The notes under the pieces are model-generated. The model saw only the letters and a list, made by a program, of their open reading frames with translations. It was not told where the DNA came from and did no database searches. A stretch of 64,000 nucleotides of DNA from Catenulispora sp. EB89 (GTDB lineage: Bacteria; Actinomycetota; Actinomycetes; Streptomycetales; Catenulisporaceae). The translations under genes and the position numbers were made by a program. Position 1 is the first letter of the stretch. The number at the start of each line of letters is the position of its first letter. Below are positions 35,770 to 44,592 of the stretch, piece by piece. The DNA lies in contig NZ_JBGCCU010000003.1 of the NCBI RefSeq assembly GCF_041261445.1, forward strand, positions 372,001 to 436,000, given 5' to 3'.

Positions 35770-36455
35770 CCGCCGTCCTGTTCGACCTCGACGGCACGCT
35801 CGCCGACACCCCGGGCGCCATCGCCCGGATCCTCGCCGACATGTGCCCGCTCGCGCCGTCCGACCGCCTGGCAGCCAGTGTCGGACGGCCCATCGCAGGG
35901 CTCTTCGCCGAGATCCTCGCGGCGGACGAGGACTCCCCCGCGGTGCGCGTCGCGGTCTCCGAGTTCCGCACGCGGTTCGCCGACGAGGTCGTGCCGCACG
36001 CCGCGGACCTGGTGTTCCCGGCGATCCGCGGACTCCTCGGCGAGCTCGTCGACGCCGGCCGGCCGATCGCGGTCGTCACGAGCAAGTCGCCGGCGGGTGC
36101 GACGGAGTTCCTGGAGGCCGCCGGGCTCGCGCCCTACTTCCCGGTGACGGTCGGCTTCGTCGCCGGCGTCCCTGGCAAGCCCGCGCCGGACCAGGCGCTC
36201 GCGGCAGCGAAGGCGCTGGGCGTGGAGCCCGGCGACTGCGTCGTGGTCGGCGACAGCACCGACGACATGAAGATGGCCGTCGCCGCCGGGATGCGCGGCA
36301 TCGGTGTCGCGTACGGCGTCGCGTCCGTCCCGGACCTGCGCGCGGCCGGCGCCACGCAGGTCGCTCAGACCTCTGATGATCTCGCCCCACTGCTGCTTTC
36401 CGAAGAACACCGTCCGCTCACCACCGTTTCCCCCCACACCGAGGTGTCACCGTGA
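35766..36455 (+). CDS. HAD-family phosphatase of the C-nucleoside operon
   Basis: 229 residues, ATG overlapping the PsuG-like stop by four bases. HAD motifs: I DLDGT (7-11), II VTSKS, III Lys in GKPAPD, IV GDSTDD. The helical cap follows motif I (C1 type), as in phosphoglycolate phosphatase-like enzymes and in AlnB/IndB, partners of PsuG-like synthases. Expected job: remove the 5'-phosphate from the C-nucleotide before export. Confidence 0.9.
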   Translation: MTAVLFDLDGTLADTPGAIARILADMCPLAPSDRLAASVGRPIAGLFAEILAADEDSPAVRVAVSEFRTRFADEVVPHAADLVFPAIRGLLGELVDAGRPIAVVTSKSPAGATEFLEAAGLAPYFPVTVGFVAGVPGKPAPDQALAAAKALGVEPGDCVVVGDSTDDMKMAVAAGMRGIGVAYGVASVPDLRAAGATQVAQTSDDLAPLLLSEEHRPLTTVSPHTEVSP

Positions 36456-37861
36456 CCACGTATGAGAACACTGACGTATCCGTCAGCCGCGGTAAGTCAT
36501 CCACTTCCGCGCGAACGGCCGGGCTGCTGCTGCTCTCGCTGGCGCAGTTCCTGATCGCGCTGGACTACTCCGTCATCTACGTGGCGCTGCCCAGCATCGG
36601 GCACAGCCTGAAGCTGGGGCCGGACACGCTGCAGTGGGTGGTGTCCGCCTACGCGGTGCTGTTCGCGGGGTTCCTGCTGGTGAGCGGGCGCGCCGGAGAC
36701 CGTTATGGCGCGCGCCGGATCCTGATCGCGGCGCTGGTGTTGTTCGGGCTGGCGGCGACGGCCGGCGGCCTGGCGAACTCCGGCGGGCTGCTGCTGGCGG
36801 CGCGCGGCGCGCAGGGGCTCGGGGCGGCGTTGATGCAGCCCGCGATCATCGCGCTGATCAACCGCACGTTCGAGGCGGGGCCGGCACGGGAGAAGGCGCT
36901 GGCGGTGTGGGGCACGATCGGGGCGTCGGGGCTGGCCGCGGGCGCGCTCCTCGGCGGCGTGCTGACGTCGGCGTCGTGGCGCTGGACGATGCTGGTGAAC
37001 CTGCCGGTGGCGGTGGTGTGCGCGGTGGCGGCGCCGCGGCTGCTGCCTTCGGACGGCCGGCGCGGGGACCAGCGGGCGCTGAGCACGGTCGGTGCGGTGC
37101 TGGCGACGACGGCGTCGCTGTCGGTCGTCAGCGCTCTGACGTTCGCGGCGGTGCACGGCTGGACCGACGGCCGGACGCTCGGTTTCGGCGTGGGCGGGGT
37201 GCTGCTGGTCGCCGGGTTCGTGTGGCACGAGCGGACCTCGGCGGCGCCGCTGATCGACCGCGCGCTGCGCTCGAACGCGATGCTGCGGCTCGGCGCGGCC
37301 TCGACGGCACTGTACATGGCGAGCGTCGGCGCGGAGTTCTACGTCATCACCCTGATTCTGCAGAACCGGTACGGCTACAGCCCGCTGCGCGCGGGTCTGG
37401 GCTTCCTGCCGCTGGCGCTGTGCATCGTGGCGGGCAACATGCTCGCCGGGCGGTTCATCGCGCGCGTGGGGGCGGTGCGGCTGCTGACGATCGCGTTCGT
37501 GCTGGACGCGGCGGGGCTGGCGATCCTGGCGGCGTCGGCGGGCGGGACCGGGTACGCGACGCACATGCTGCCGGGCATCGTGGTGTCCGGGATCGGGCAC
37601 GGGCTGACGTACACGTCGATGTTCGTCACCGGCACCGGCGGCCTGCGCGACGAGGACCAGGGCACGGCCGGCGCGGTGCTGACGACCAGCCAGTACATGA
37701 GCGCTGCGGCGTCGCTGGCGATCCTGGTGCTGGTGATGGGGTCGCCGTCGGCGGCCGGGACGTACCGGAACGCGTTCCTGACGACGGCGGCGTTCGCGGC
37801 GGCCGGCGCTCTCGTCGCGGGCGCGGTGACCGCGGTGCGCGGCCCGCGGGGCGCGCGATGA
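36452..37861 (+). CDS. MFS drug exporter (DHA2-type)
   Basis: 469 residues from GTG 36452, overlapping the phosphatase stop (GTGA). About 14 hydrophobic helices, with LDYSVIYVALPSIG in helix 1, the MFS loop SGRAGDRYGARR and RGAQGLGAALMQPA. DHA2/EmrB-type proton antiporters export drugs. In this operon it probably exports the C-nucleoside and gives self-resistance. Confidence 0.9.
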   Translation: MTTYENTDVSVSRGKSSTSARTAGLLLLSLAQFLIALDYSVIYVALPSIGHSLKLGPDTLQWVVSAYAVLFAGFLLVSGRAGDRYGARRILIAALVLFGLAATAGGLANSGGLLLAARGAQGLGAALMQPAIIALINRTFEAGPAREKALAVWGTIGASGLAAGALLGGVLTSASWRWTMLVNLPVAVVCAVAAPRLLPSDGRRGDQRALSTVGAVLATTASLSVVSALTFAAVHGWTDGRTLGFGVGGVLLVAGFVWHERTSAAPLIDRALRSNAMLRLGAASTALYMASVGAEFYVITLILQNRYGYSPLRAGLGFLPLALCIVAGNMLAGRFIARVGAVRLLTIAFVLDAAGLAILAASAGGTGYATHMLPGIVVSGIGHGLTYTSMFVTGTGGLRDEDQGTAGAVLTTSQYMSAAASLAILVLVMGSPSAAGTYRNAFLTTAAFAAAGALVAGAVTAVRGPRGAR

Positions 37862-38580
37862 GCGGGGAGGTACGACGTCTCGGCGTTCTGGTCGTGCACA
37901 ACGATCCGGTGCCCGAGGCGGAGATCTGGCGTGCCGCGCCGGCCGGGGTGGAGATCGTCACGGGACGCTTTGCGCTACAGCGAGCTCCCGGCGAGGAGTA
38001 CTTGGGAGAATCCGTCGAGGACTTCCTCAGCGAGGGCGTCCGCCGCACGCTCGCCGACCTGAGCGACGCCGGCGCCGACGCGCTGGCGCTGTGCTTCGTG
38101 TCGGTGAGCGTCTTCGGCGGGACGGCGTTCGACACCGGCTTCGCCGAGGCCGTGACGGCGGCCACCGGCGTGCCCGCGTTCACGGCCGGGGAGGCGCTCC
38201 GGCGGCGTCTCAGTGCCCTGAGCCCGTCCGACCCGCTGCTCATCGCGCCGCCGTGGTTCACGGACCGCACGGTCGCCGGCACGGCGGCGTACCTGGGCCT
38301 CCCGCCCGACATCCGCACCCACCGCTACGACCTCGGCCCGGCCTGGGACACGGGCACCCGCCAGGACCTGTTCGACCGCGGCGCCAAGGGCCACATCCCG
38401 CACACCGCGCTGCGCGACCAGATCCTCGCCGCCGCGACCCCGACGACGGACGCGATCCTGATCCCCGGCAGCGGCTTCCGGACGCTGGACGCCGCCGCGG
38501 AGGTGGAGCGGAAGTTGGGGGTGCCGGTGGTGAGTGCCAACTCGGCGGTTTTGGGGCGGGGGTTGGAGGCGGCGAGCTAG
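37858..38580 (+). CDS. Maleate isomerase/Asp-Glu racemase superfamily protein, single active-site Cys
   Basis: 240 residues, ATG overlapping the MFS stop by four bases, last gene of the operon. Two-lobed fold of maleate isomerases and arylmalonate decarboxylase: first lobe ALCFVSVSVFGGTAF with Cys79, second lobe ILIPGSGFRTLDA, then VPVVSANSAVLGRGL. The second-lobe Cys of maleate isomerase (SCTN position) is Gly here, so only one of the two catalytic Cys remains. If the pathway makes a maleimide, an enzyme recognising maleate, maleamate or maleimide could serve self-protection. That link is inference; it could also be a decarboxylase. Confidence 0.8.
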   Translation: MSGEVRRLGVLVVHNDPVPEAEIWRAAPAGVEIVTGRFALQRAPGEEYLGESVEDFLSEGVRRTLADLSDAGADALALCFVSVSVFGGTAFDTGFAEAVTAATGVPAFTAGEALRRRLSALSPSDPLLIAPPWFTDRTVAGTAAYLGLPPDIRTHRYDLGPAWDTGTRQDLFDRGAKGHIPHTALRDQILAAATPTTDAILIPGSGFRTLDAAAEVERKLGVPVVSANSAVLGRGLEAAS

Positions 38581-38584
38581 CCGC

Positions 38585-38980
38585 TCAGGCGAAGGCCACG
38601 ACTGCCAGCACGATCGTCGCCACCCCGGACACCGTCACCGCGAGGCCGGTGACGATGCACAGGGTGGCGACCACCACCTCGGCGAGCCAGAAGCGTTCGC
38701 GGGCCACGGTCATGTCGACCGGGTCGTAGACGATCTCCACCTCGGCCGCCGGCTTCGCGCGGACGCGCTCCGCGTTGACCACCTGGGTGCGGCCTGCGGC
38801 GTCGAGGAAGCGGTAGACGCCGACCGAGCCGGCCCGCATGTCCCAGCGTTCGGCGACGGCGGGGACTCGTATCCCGCGCCGCCACAGCACCAACTGCTCT
38901 CTGAGCGAGCGTGCGCCGACCCAGCACATGATGACGCCGACCGGCAGCAATCCCACCGCGAGTACCAACAACAGCCGCAT
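38585..38980 (-). CDS. DUF3592-like membrane protein
   Basis: 131 residues with an N-terminal helix (LLLVLAVGLLPVGVIMCWVG), a small beta domain (GRTQVVNAERVRAKPAAEVEIVYDPVD) and a C-terminal hydrophobic helix. This is the DUF3592 layout of two helices around an extracytoplasmic fold. It is convergent with the last operon gene, only 4 bp apart. Function unknown; it probably marks the right border of the cluster. Confidence 0.8.
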   Translation of the reverse strand: MRLLLVLAVGLLPVGVIMCWVGARSLREQLVLWRRGIRVPAVAERWDMRAGSVGVYRFLDAAGRTQVVNAERVRAKPAAEVEIVYDPVDMTVARERFWLAEVVVATLCIVTGLAVTVSGVATIVLAVVAFA

Positions 38981-39086
38981 ACCGTCAGCATCGGTGCGGC
39001 CGGGCCTGCGGTTCTTCTCCCAGGCTGCCGGGTCGGCGGTATCGCCGCCGGTCGGCGGCGGTATCAGAGCACTGTGGCGGTTGCGA

Positions 39087-40448
39087 TCACGAGGCGAGCA
39101 CCGTCAGCAGCCGGTCCACGATCTCCAGCGCCTCGGGCCGCGCGCCGCCGGAGACGCGCACGAGCTCCCGTCCCGCCCGGGACGCCACCGCCAGCGCGCC
39201 CACGGACTGCGTGGCCTCGGCGAGTTCGATCGCGGTGCGGAAGTGCCGCAGCGCCGCGTCCGTATCGCCTTCGCCGAGGCAGGCCAGCGCCAGGTGACCG
39301 AGGACCAGCGCGAGGACCTTGCCGGGCTCGTAGCGGATGGCGGCCTCGGTGAGCGCGACGCGGGCCTCGGTGTGGCGGCCGAGGGCCAGGTAGGCGGAGC
39401 CGGCCAGGCGTTGGTAGGTGCGGGGCGAGCAGACGCCGGGGGCCGGGTCGTCGGGGCTGATGGCCGCCATCGCGCCGCGCGCCGTGGTCAGGGCCCGGTC
39501 GCATTCGGCGGCGTTGCCGAGGATCGCGTGGCCTTCGGCGGCGTGCAGGCGGGCCAGGGCGAACAGGGCCTCGCTGACCGGTGCGGCGATGACGGCGGCC
39601 TGTACGCAGCGGCGGACCCCGGCGCGCGGGTCGCCGCCGTAGAGGCCGACGAAGGCGGCGCGCAGGGTCGCGGTGACTTGCAGGACCGAGTCGCCGGCCT
39701 GTCCGGCGCGGCGGGCGGCGCGGTCGAAGAACTCCTCGGCGGTCGAGGAGTCGCGGCGGCCGGCGGCGTCCCACATGAGGCGGCCGACCAGGAGGGCGGT
39801 TTCGGCTTCGGCGACGTCGAGGTCGCGGCGCCAGCGAATGGGGCTGACCGAGCCGGCCGGGTGCGGCGCGCCGGTCGTGCCAGCCATGCCAGCCGCGACG
39901 TCCGACAGCGAGGCCCCGATCAAAAACCGCTCCGATAACGAAGGCGCGTTCAAAGGCGCCTCGGCCGCACCGCCAAAGGAATACGCGCCGTCTGAGAAAA
40001 CAGAGGAACCGGCCGAACCCGCTCCCCCGGCTCCCCCCGCTCCCCCGGCCGCGCGCAGCACCTCGACCCGCCCCAGCAATCCGGCGGCCTGCACCACCAG
40101 GCCCATCTCCGGCCGCGCGTCGTACTCGGCCGTCAGCTTCGCGACCTCCTCGCGGACCCCCGCGATCGCCGCCAGCCGGCCGTCGTCCGTGCTTTCCCAG
40201 CCCCCTGCGAAAGTCAGCGGCCCCTCCGGCGACAGCAGCCGCTCCAGGTCCTGCAGCCCGACGCCGAGCGCCCGGGCGATCTGCGGCCGCTTCCCGGGCA
40301 GCGGCGTGGTGCATCCGCTCTCCCAGCGCACGACCGTGGACACCTCGACCCCGGCCCGCACGGCGAACGCCTCCTGCGTGAGCCCGGCCGCCTCGCGGGC
40401 GCGGGCCAGACCCACCCGGCGGAGCCTGGACTGCTTGGGCTTGGCCAT
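39087..40448 (-). CDS. XRE-family HTH regulator with C-terminal TPR-like domain
   Basis: 453 residues. The N-terminal XRE/Cro HTH (LARAREAAGLTQEAFAVRAGVEVSTVVRWESG, about 14-45) is followed by a variable Gly/Ala/Ser linker (about 134-148, GGAGGAGGAGSAGSS) and helical repeats resembling TPRs. Proteins of this type are frequent in Streptomyces-like genomes and often act in development or signalling. Divergent from the unknown gene at 40761. Confidence 0.85.
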   Translation of the reverse strand: MAKPKQSRLRRVGLARAREAAGLTQEAFAVRAGVEVSTVVRWESGCTTPLPGKRPQIARALGVGLQDLERLLSPEGPLTFAGGWESTDDGRLAAIAGVREEVAKLTAEYDARPEMGLVVQAAGLLGRVEVLRAAGGAGGAGGAGSAGSSVFSDGAYSFGGAAEAPLNAPSLSERFLIGASLSDVAAGMAGTTGAPHPAGSVSPIRWRRDLDVAEAETALLVGRLMWDAAGRRDSSTAEEFFDRAARRAGQAGDSVLQVTATLRAAFVGLYGGDPRAGVRRCVQAAVIAAPVSEALFALARLHAAEGHAILGNAAECDRALTTARGAMAAISPDDPAPGVCSPRTYQRLAGSAYLALGRHTEARVALTEAAIRYEPGKVLALVLGHLALACLGEGDTDAALRHFRTAIELAEATQSVGALAVASRAGRELVRVSGGARPEALEIVDRLLTVLAS

Positions 40449-40760
40449 GATCGTCCCCCTTTCGTGCGCACTCCAGACTGCGATCGACGGTATGCGGACA
40501 GTCAGCGATATCGGTCAGCATACTTATAGGTCAGGCCTGCTGTCGCATGGTCCGTGCATGGTCGCCGCACGGTCTGTGCGCTTCCCGAACCGGGCGTTTT
40601 CGGATTGGGTATTCCGCGTTCAGATTCGGGCCCTGACAACAGGCAAAACTGAGGCGGTGGCAGGCGGTGCGCAGATACTGTGCGGCCTGTTTGCCCATGC
40701 CAGCGCACGGATGGCCGCGGTGATCCCCCGCGGGTCCTCGGCGCCGGGAGAGGTCCATCC
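40449..40760. other. Divergent intergenic region with regulatory repeats
   Basis: 312 bases without a gene, between the XRE regulator and the unknown gene. It has lower GC in the middle (TATAAGTATGC read on the minus strand near 40513-40530). It holds the three 11-bp repeats listed separately. Promoters for both genes must lie here. Confidence 0.6.
40546..40578 (+). promoter_or_regulatory. Second SARP-like triplet of 11-bp direct repeats
   Basis: CATGGTC (40546), CATGGTC (40557) and CACGGTC (40568), each followed by a 4-base spacer. Shifted by one base, the core reads A(T/C)GGTC, close to the (A/G)CGGT(A/C) core of the SARP site at 30519. Same strand, same count, same spacing. Confidence 0.6.
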
Positions 40761-41735
40761 GTGGTGAAGCGCAGGGGGTCGGGCGAGAGCCACCTCAAAT
40801 TGGTCTGGGATCCGGCGGGCCTGGACCGGCGGCTGGCCACGACCACCCAGGAACTGCGGGTCGGCCGCTACGCCCTGGCCGGCGAACTGCTGGCCGACCG
40901 GCAGGCCGGCGAGGACGTACGCGACTACCGCTACCTGATCCTGGCCCAGATCGCGGCGTCCAACGGGGTGGACACCGCCTGGCTGGCCGAGGAGCCGGAC
41001 AGCCCTGAGGCGGCGCTGCTGCGGCTGCGTGCCAACGTGATCAGGGCCCTGCAAGCGCACCGCGCGCGCCACCCCAAGGCCGACGGGCTCGTGGATCTGG
41101 CGCGGACGCAGTGCCTGGAGACCGCCGAGCGGTTCCCGGAGGACCCCCTGCCGTGGATCGCGCTGCTGCACCTGGCCCCGGCCGCGCCGCAGAACGTCCC
41201 CGGCCCGCCGGAGCTCCAGGTGGCCGGCCCGTGGCAGACCATGGGCCAGCTGTGGAGGCGCGATCCGTGGAACCGCGAGGCGCACCACCGGCTGCTGGCC
41301 GCGGTCGGGCCGAAGAGCGGCGGGTCGGTGTCGGCGGTGTCCGGGGTCGCGCACTGGATCAGCAGCCAGGCCCCGACCGGGTCGGCGCTGGTGGTGCTCC
41401 AGCTGGTGGCCTTCATCGAGGCGTTCCGCCAGCAGTTGGAGCGCAACGATCTCAACAGAGTCCTGCTGACCTACCGCAACTGGTCGACCGCGTACGCGGA
41501 GCAGGAGACAGAACGCTGCTACACCCAGTGGTTCCTCCCGAGCGGCGGGAACGGCGTACTGCTGCCGGACCTGCACCACCTGGCGCACGCCCTGTGGGCC
41601 GGTTCGCAGTGGCGGCCGGCGGCCCGGGTCTTCGACGTCATCGGACCGTACGCGATGACCACGCCGTGGTCCCTGCACGGCAATCCGGAACAGGTTCTGG
41701 CGATGGCCCGGGAGCGCTGTATGTCAGAACTCTGA
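40761..41735 (+). CDS. Unknown helical protein upstream of amino-acid permease
   Basis: 324 residues from GTG 40761 (GGGAGAGG upstream; GTG 40764 also possible). Alpha-helical, with sequence such as RRLATTTQELRVGRYALAGELL and WLAEEPDSPEAALLRLRAN and a C-terminal LTYRNWSTAYAEQETERCYTQWFL; this could be a TPR-like solenoid. No signal peptide or enzyme motif. I do not recognise a named family. The gap to the permease is 71 bp, so co-transcription is possible. SARP-like repeats lie upstream. Confidence 0.7.
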   Translation: MVKRRGSGESHLKLVWDPAGLDRRLATTTQELRVGRYALAGELLADRQAGEDVRDYRYLILAQIAASNGVDTAWLAEEPDSPEAALLRLRANVIRALQAHRARHPKADGLVDLARTQCLETAERFPEDPLPWIALLHLAPAAPQNVPGPPELQVAGPWQTMGQLWRRDPWNREAHHRLLAAVGPKSGGSVSAVSGVAHWISSQAPTGSALVVLQLVAFIEAFRQQLERNDLNRVLLTYRNWSTAYAEQETERCYTQWFLPSGGNGVLLPDLHHLAHALWAGSQWRPAARVFDVIGPYAMTTPWSLHGNPEQVLAMARERCMSEL

Positions 41736-41806
41736 ACCGCCTGCCGCGTTCGCCCTCGCGTGGCATGTCCTTCGCACCCCCCTTCCCCCCAAAAGAGGTA
41801 CGGCAG

Positions 41807-43351
41807 ATGGCGACCTCCGCCACATCGACCAGCCGTCGCGGCAGTTCGCTGGAGATGCCCGACGACGACCAGACACTGCGGGAGCTCGGCTACCCACGCC
41901 AGCTCGCCCGGCGGGTCAACGCGTTCGGGAACTTCGCGATCTCGGCGACGATCATCAACTTCATCTCCGGCGTGATGACCGCGCTGAGCCTGGCCATGAT
42001 CTCCGGCGGGCCGCGCATCATGGTCTTCGGCTGGCTCGGCGTCGGCCTGCTGGTGCTGTTCGTCGGCGCCGCGATGGCCGAGATCACCTCCGGCTTCCCG
42101 ACCTCGGCGGCGCTGTACTACTGGTCGGCGAAGCTGGCCAAGCGGCACAACGCGGGCTGGAGCTGGTTCACCGGCTGGCTGAACTTCATCGGCCAGATCG
42201 GCGGCACCGCGGCCACCGACTTCGCGCTGGCCAACTTCGCGGTGGCGCTGGCCACCCTGCAGTGGCCGAGCTACGCCCCGAAGGCCGGGCAGATCCTGGC
42301 CATCTACGGCGCGATCCTGCTGATCCACGCGCTGCTGAACACCTACACCGTCGGGCTGGTCGCGCTGCTGAACAAGATCAGCATCGCCTGGCTGCTGGTC
42401 GGCGGCGTGGTGATCACCTTCTACCTGATCGTGTTCCCCTCGCACCACAACTCGGCGAGCTTCGCCTTCACGCACTTCGTCAACGGCACCGGGTTCAAGT
42501 CCGGCGTCTACGCGGGCATGATCGGCCTGCTGTTCACCAGTTGGACCTTCACCGGGTTCGACGCCTCGGCGCACATGTCGGAGGAGACCACGCACGCGGC
42601 CGTCTCGGCGCCCAAGGGCATCGTCCGCTCGATCGCCTTCTCCTGGGTCGCCGGCCTGGTCCTGATCCTGGCCCTGACGTTCGCGATGTCGCCGGGCAAC
42701 TACGGCAACGAGGCCTCGGCCAACGAGCCGGCGGCGCAGATCTTCGTCGACGCGCTGGGCCTGACCACCGCCAAGATCCTGCTGCTGGTGGTCTGCGGCG
42801 CGATCTTCTTCTGCGGCCTGGCGAACATGACCTCGAACTCCCGCCAGATCTTCGCCTTCTCCCGGGACGGCGCGATCCCCGGCTGGAAGATGTGGCGCTC
42901 GGTCAGCAAGCGGACCCACACGCCGGTGAAGTCGGTGTGGTTCGCCGCGGTCGGCGCGTTCCTGCTCGGCGTGCCCTCGCTGTGGAACACGGTCGCGTTC
43001 CAGGCCATCGTCTCGGTCAACGTCATCGGGCTGTTCGGCTCCTACGGCGTGCCGATCTTCCTGCGGCTGCGCCGGGGCGACGACTTCGTGCGCGGTCCGT
43101 GGCACCTGGGCCGCTGGAGCCGGCCGGTGACCACGATCGCGGTGGTGTGGATCACGCTGAGCAGCATCCTGTTCCTGCTGCCGCAGTCGTACCCGATCAC
43201 CCACAAGACGTTCAACTACGCTCCGGTGGCGCTGGCCGTGGTGCTCTTCATCGCGACCGTATGGTGGTTCATGACGGCCCGTCGGACGTTCCGGGGCCCG
43301 ATCAGCTACGGCACGCCGGAGGAGCTGGCGGCCATGGAAGAGGATCTGTAG
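41807..43351 (+). CDS. APC-family amino acid permease
   Basis: 514 residues from ATG 41807 (AAAAGAGG upstream; ATG 41765 possible). Twelve transmembrane helices with the APC signature in helix 1 (FAISATIINFISGVMTAL), EITSGFPTSAALYYWSAKLA, and TFTGFDASAHMSEET in helix 6. It matches the amino-acid/choline/GABA transporter subgroup (UGA4/BAT1-like, TC 2.A.3.4), importing amino acids, GABA or amines. The GNAT gene starts 2 bp after its stop, so they form one operon. Confidence 0.9.
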   Translation: MATSATSTSRRGSSLEMPDDDQTLRELGYPRQLARRVNAFGNFAISATIINFISGVMTALSLAMISGGPRIMVFGWLGVGLLVLFVGAAMAEITSGFPTSAALYYWSAKLAKRHNAGWSWFTGWLNFIGQIGGTAATDFALANFAVALATLQWPSYAPKAGQILAIYGAILLIHALLNTYTVGLVALLNKISIAWLLVGGVVITFYLIVFPSHHNSASFAFTHFVNGTGFKSGVYAGMIGLLFTSWTFTGFDASAHMSEETTHAAVSAPKGIVRSIAFSWVAGLVLILALTFAMSPGNYGNEASANEPAAQIFVDALGLTTAKILLLVVCGAIFFCGLANMTSNSRQIFAFSRDGAIPGWKMWRSVSKRTHTPVKSVWFAAVGAFLLGVPSLWNTVAFQAIVSVNVIGLFGSYGVPIFLRLRRGDDFVRGPWHLGRWSRPVTTIAVVWITLSSILFLLPQSYPITHKTFNYAPVALAVVLFIATVWWFMTARRTFRGPISYGTPEELAAMEEDL

Positions 43352-43353
43352 AG

Positions 43354-44304
43354 ATGAATCAGGACCCGAAGACCGGACTGGAGATCGCCCCGGCAGGCGC
43401 GGCCGACTGGCCGGTCTTCGAGTCCTGGGCCGCCGGCGAGGGCTGGAATCCCGGCCCCGCCGACGGCGGATGCTTCCTCGCTCAGGACCCTGACGGGTTC
43501 TTCGTAGGCCGGATCGACGGACGGCCGGTGTCGGCGGTGTCGGTGGTGAACTACGGGGAGACGTTCTCGTTCCTCGGGTTTTACCTGGTGCATCCGGACT
43601 TCCGCGGGCAGGGGCACGGGTACGCCACATGGCAGGCCGGACTGGAGCACGCGGGCGACCGGGTGATCGGGCTGGACGGCGTGCTGGAGCAGCAGGACAA
43701 CTACCGGCGGTCCGGGTTCCGGCTGGCGCACCGCAACATCCGGTACGTCGGGCCCGCGCCGGCGGACCTCGCGGCGAGCGCCGGATCCGAGTCGGGGTCC
43801 GAGTCGGGGTCCGAGCCGGGGTCCGAGTCGAGGTCCGGGAACGGACCGTCCGTGGTGCCGGTCGCCGAGATCGGCCGGTCCGCGCTCGAGTCCTACGACG
43901 GCGGCCGCTTCCCGGCCGAGCGTCCGGTGTTCCTCGACCGCTGGCTGTCGGCCCCGGGGCACATCGGGTACGCGGCTGTGTCCGATGGCGAGCTCGTGGG
44001 GTACGGCGTGATCCGGCCGGCCCCGGCGTTCGCCAAGATCGGCCCGCTGTTCGCCGACACCCCCGAGGTGGCCGAGACGCTGTTCAGGGCCCTGATCGCG
44101 GGCCTGGTGGCGGCTGGCGGCCCCGAGGCGTCGCGCTCGCTGGAGATCGCGCTGGACGTGCCCGAGACCAACGCGGCGGCGGTGGCGCTGGTCGAGCGCC
44201 ACGGAATGAAGCCCAGCTTCGAGACCGCCCGGATGTACACCGGGCCGGTGCGCGATATCGAAATGGCTTCGGTCTACGGAATCACCTCGTTCGAGCTGGG
44301 CTGA
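43354..44304 (+). CDS. Tandem GNAT N-acetyltransferase
   Basis: 316 residues, ATG two bases after the permease stop. Two GNAT halves: the first (about 1-130) with the acetyl-CoA loop HPDFRGQGHGYATW; the second (about 175-316) matches the YitH/HSE1 C-terminal GNAT fold (FADTPEVAETLFRALI, VPETNAAAVALVERHGM). A Ser/Glu/Gly linker separates them, encoded by 12-bp repeats. It probably acetylates a small amine or amino acid imported by the adjacent permease (inference). Confidence 0.85.
   Translation: MNQDPKTGLEIAPAGAADWPVFESWAAGEGWNPGPADGGCFLAQDPDGFFVGRIDGRPVSAVSVVNYGETFSFLGFYLVHPDFRGQGHGYATWQAGLEHAGDRVIGLDGVLEQQDNYRRSGFRLAHRNIRYVGPAPADLAASAGSESGSESGSEPGSESRSGNGPSVVPVAEIGRSALESYDGGRFPAERPVFLDRWLSAPGHIGYAAVSDGELVGYGVIRPAPAFAKIGPLFADTPEVAETLFRALIAGLVAAGGPEASRSLEIALDVPETNAAAVALVERHGMKPSFETARMYTGPVRDIEMASVYGITSFELG
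43788..43840. repeat. 12-bp tandem repeat in GNAT linker
   Basis: About four imperfect copies of gagtcggggtcc encode the repeated Ser-Glu-Ser-Gly linker between the two GNAT domains. Confidence 0.8.
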
Positions 44305-44393
44305 CCCGGATAGAATCGGGGCAACTTCACCGGGCCCGCCGAGGGACTGACCGGCGCTTCCGCGTCGGGTACGGCGTGCCTGGAGCCGCAATG

Positions 44394-44435
44394 GAAGTGG
44401 CGCCCTCGGGAACGAGGACGCCACTTCGTTGTTTT
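44394..44435 (+). terminator. Intrinsic terminator after the GNAT gene
   Basis: A stem of about 13 bp (GAAGTGGCG..CCTC / GAGG..CGCCACTTC) followed by GTTGTTTT. It ends the permease-GNAT operon before the MMPL gene. Confidence 0.8.
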
Positions 44436-44592
44436 CCGGCGCTTCTGTGTTCTCCGGCGCCGCCGCAGCGCCCCGATCGAACATCTCTGCGATCCGGCAC
44501 TGGAGCGCGAGCCGCACCGCCCCGAGCCCGCAACGCTCCCGGATGGCTCATCCCGGACTGCGCACACCCCGCCCGCACCGGATGCTGCGTGT

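Noticed and set aside
34774-36455. Pseudouridine catabolism (psuG/psuK)
   Set aside because: The partner is a HAD phosphatase, not a PfkB-type PsuK kinase, and the genes are embedded in an NRPS-like operon.
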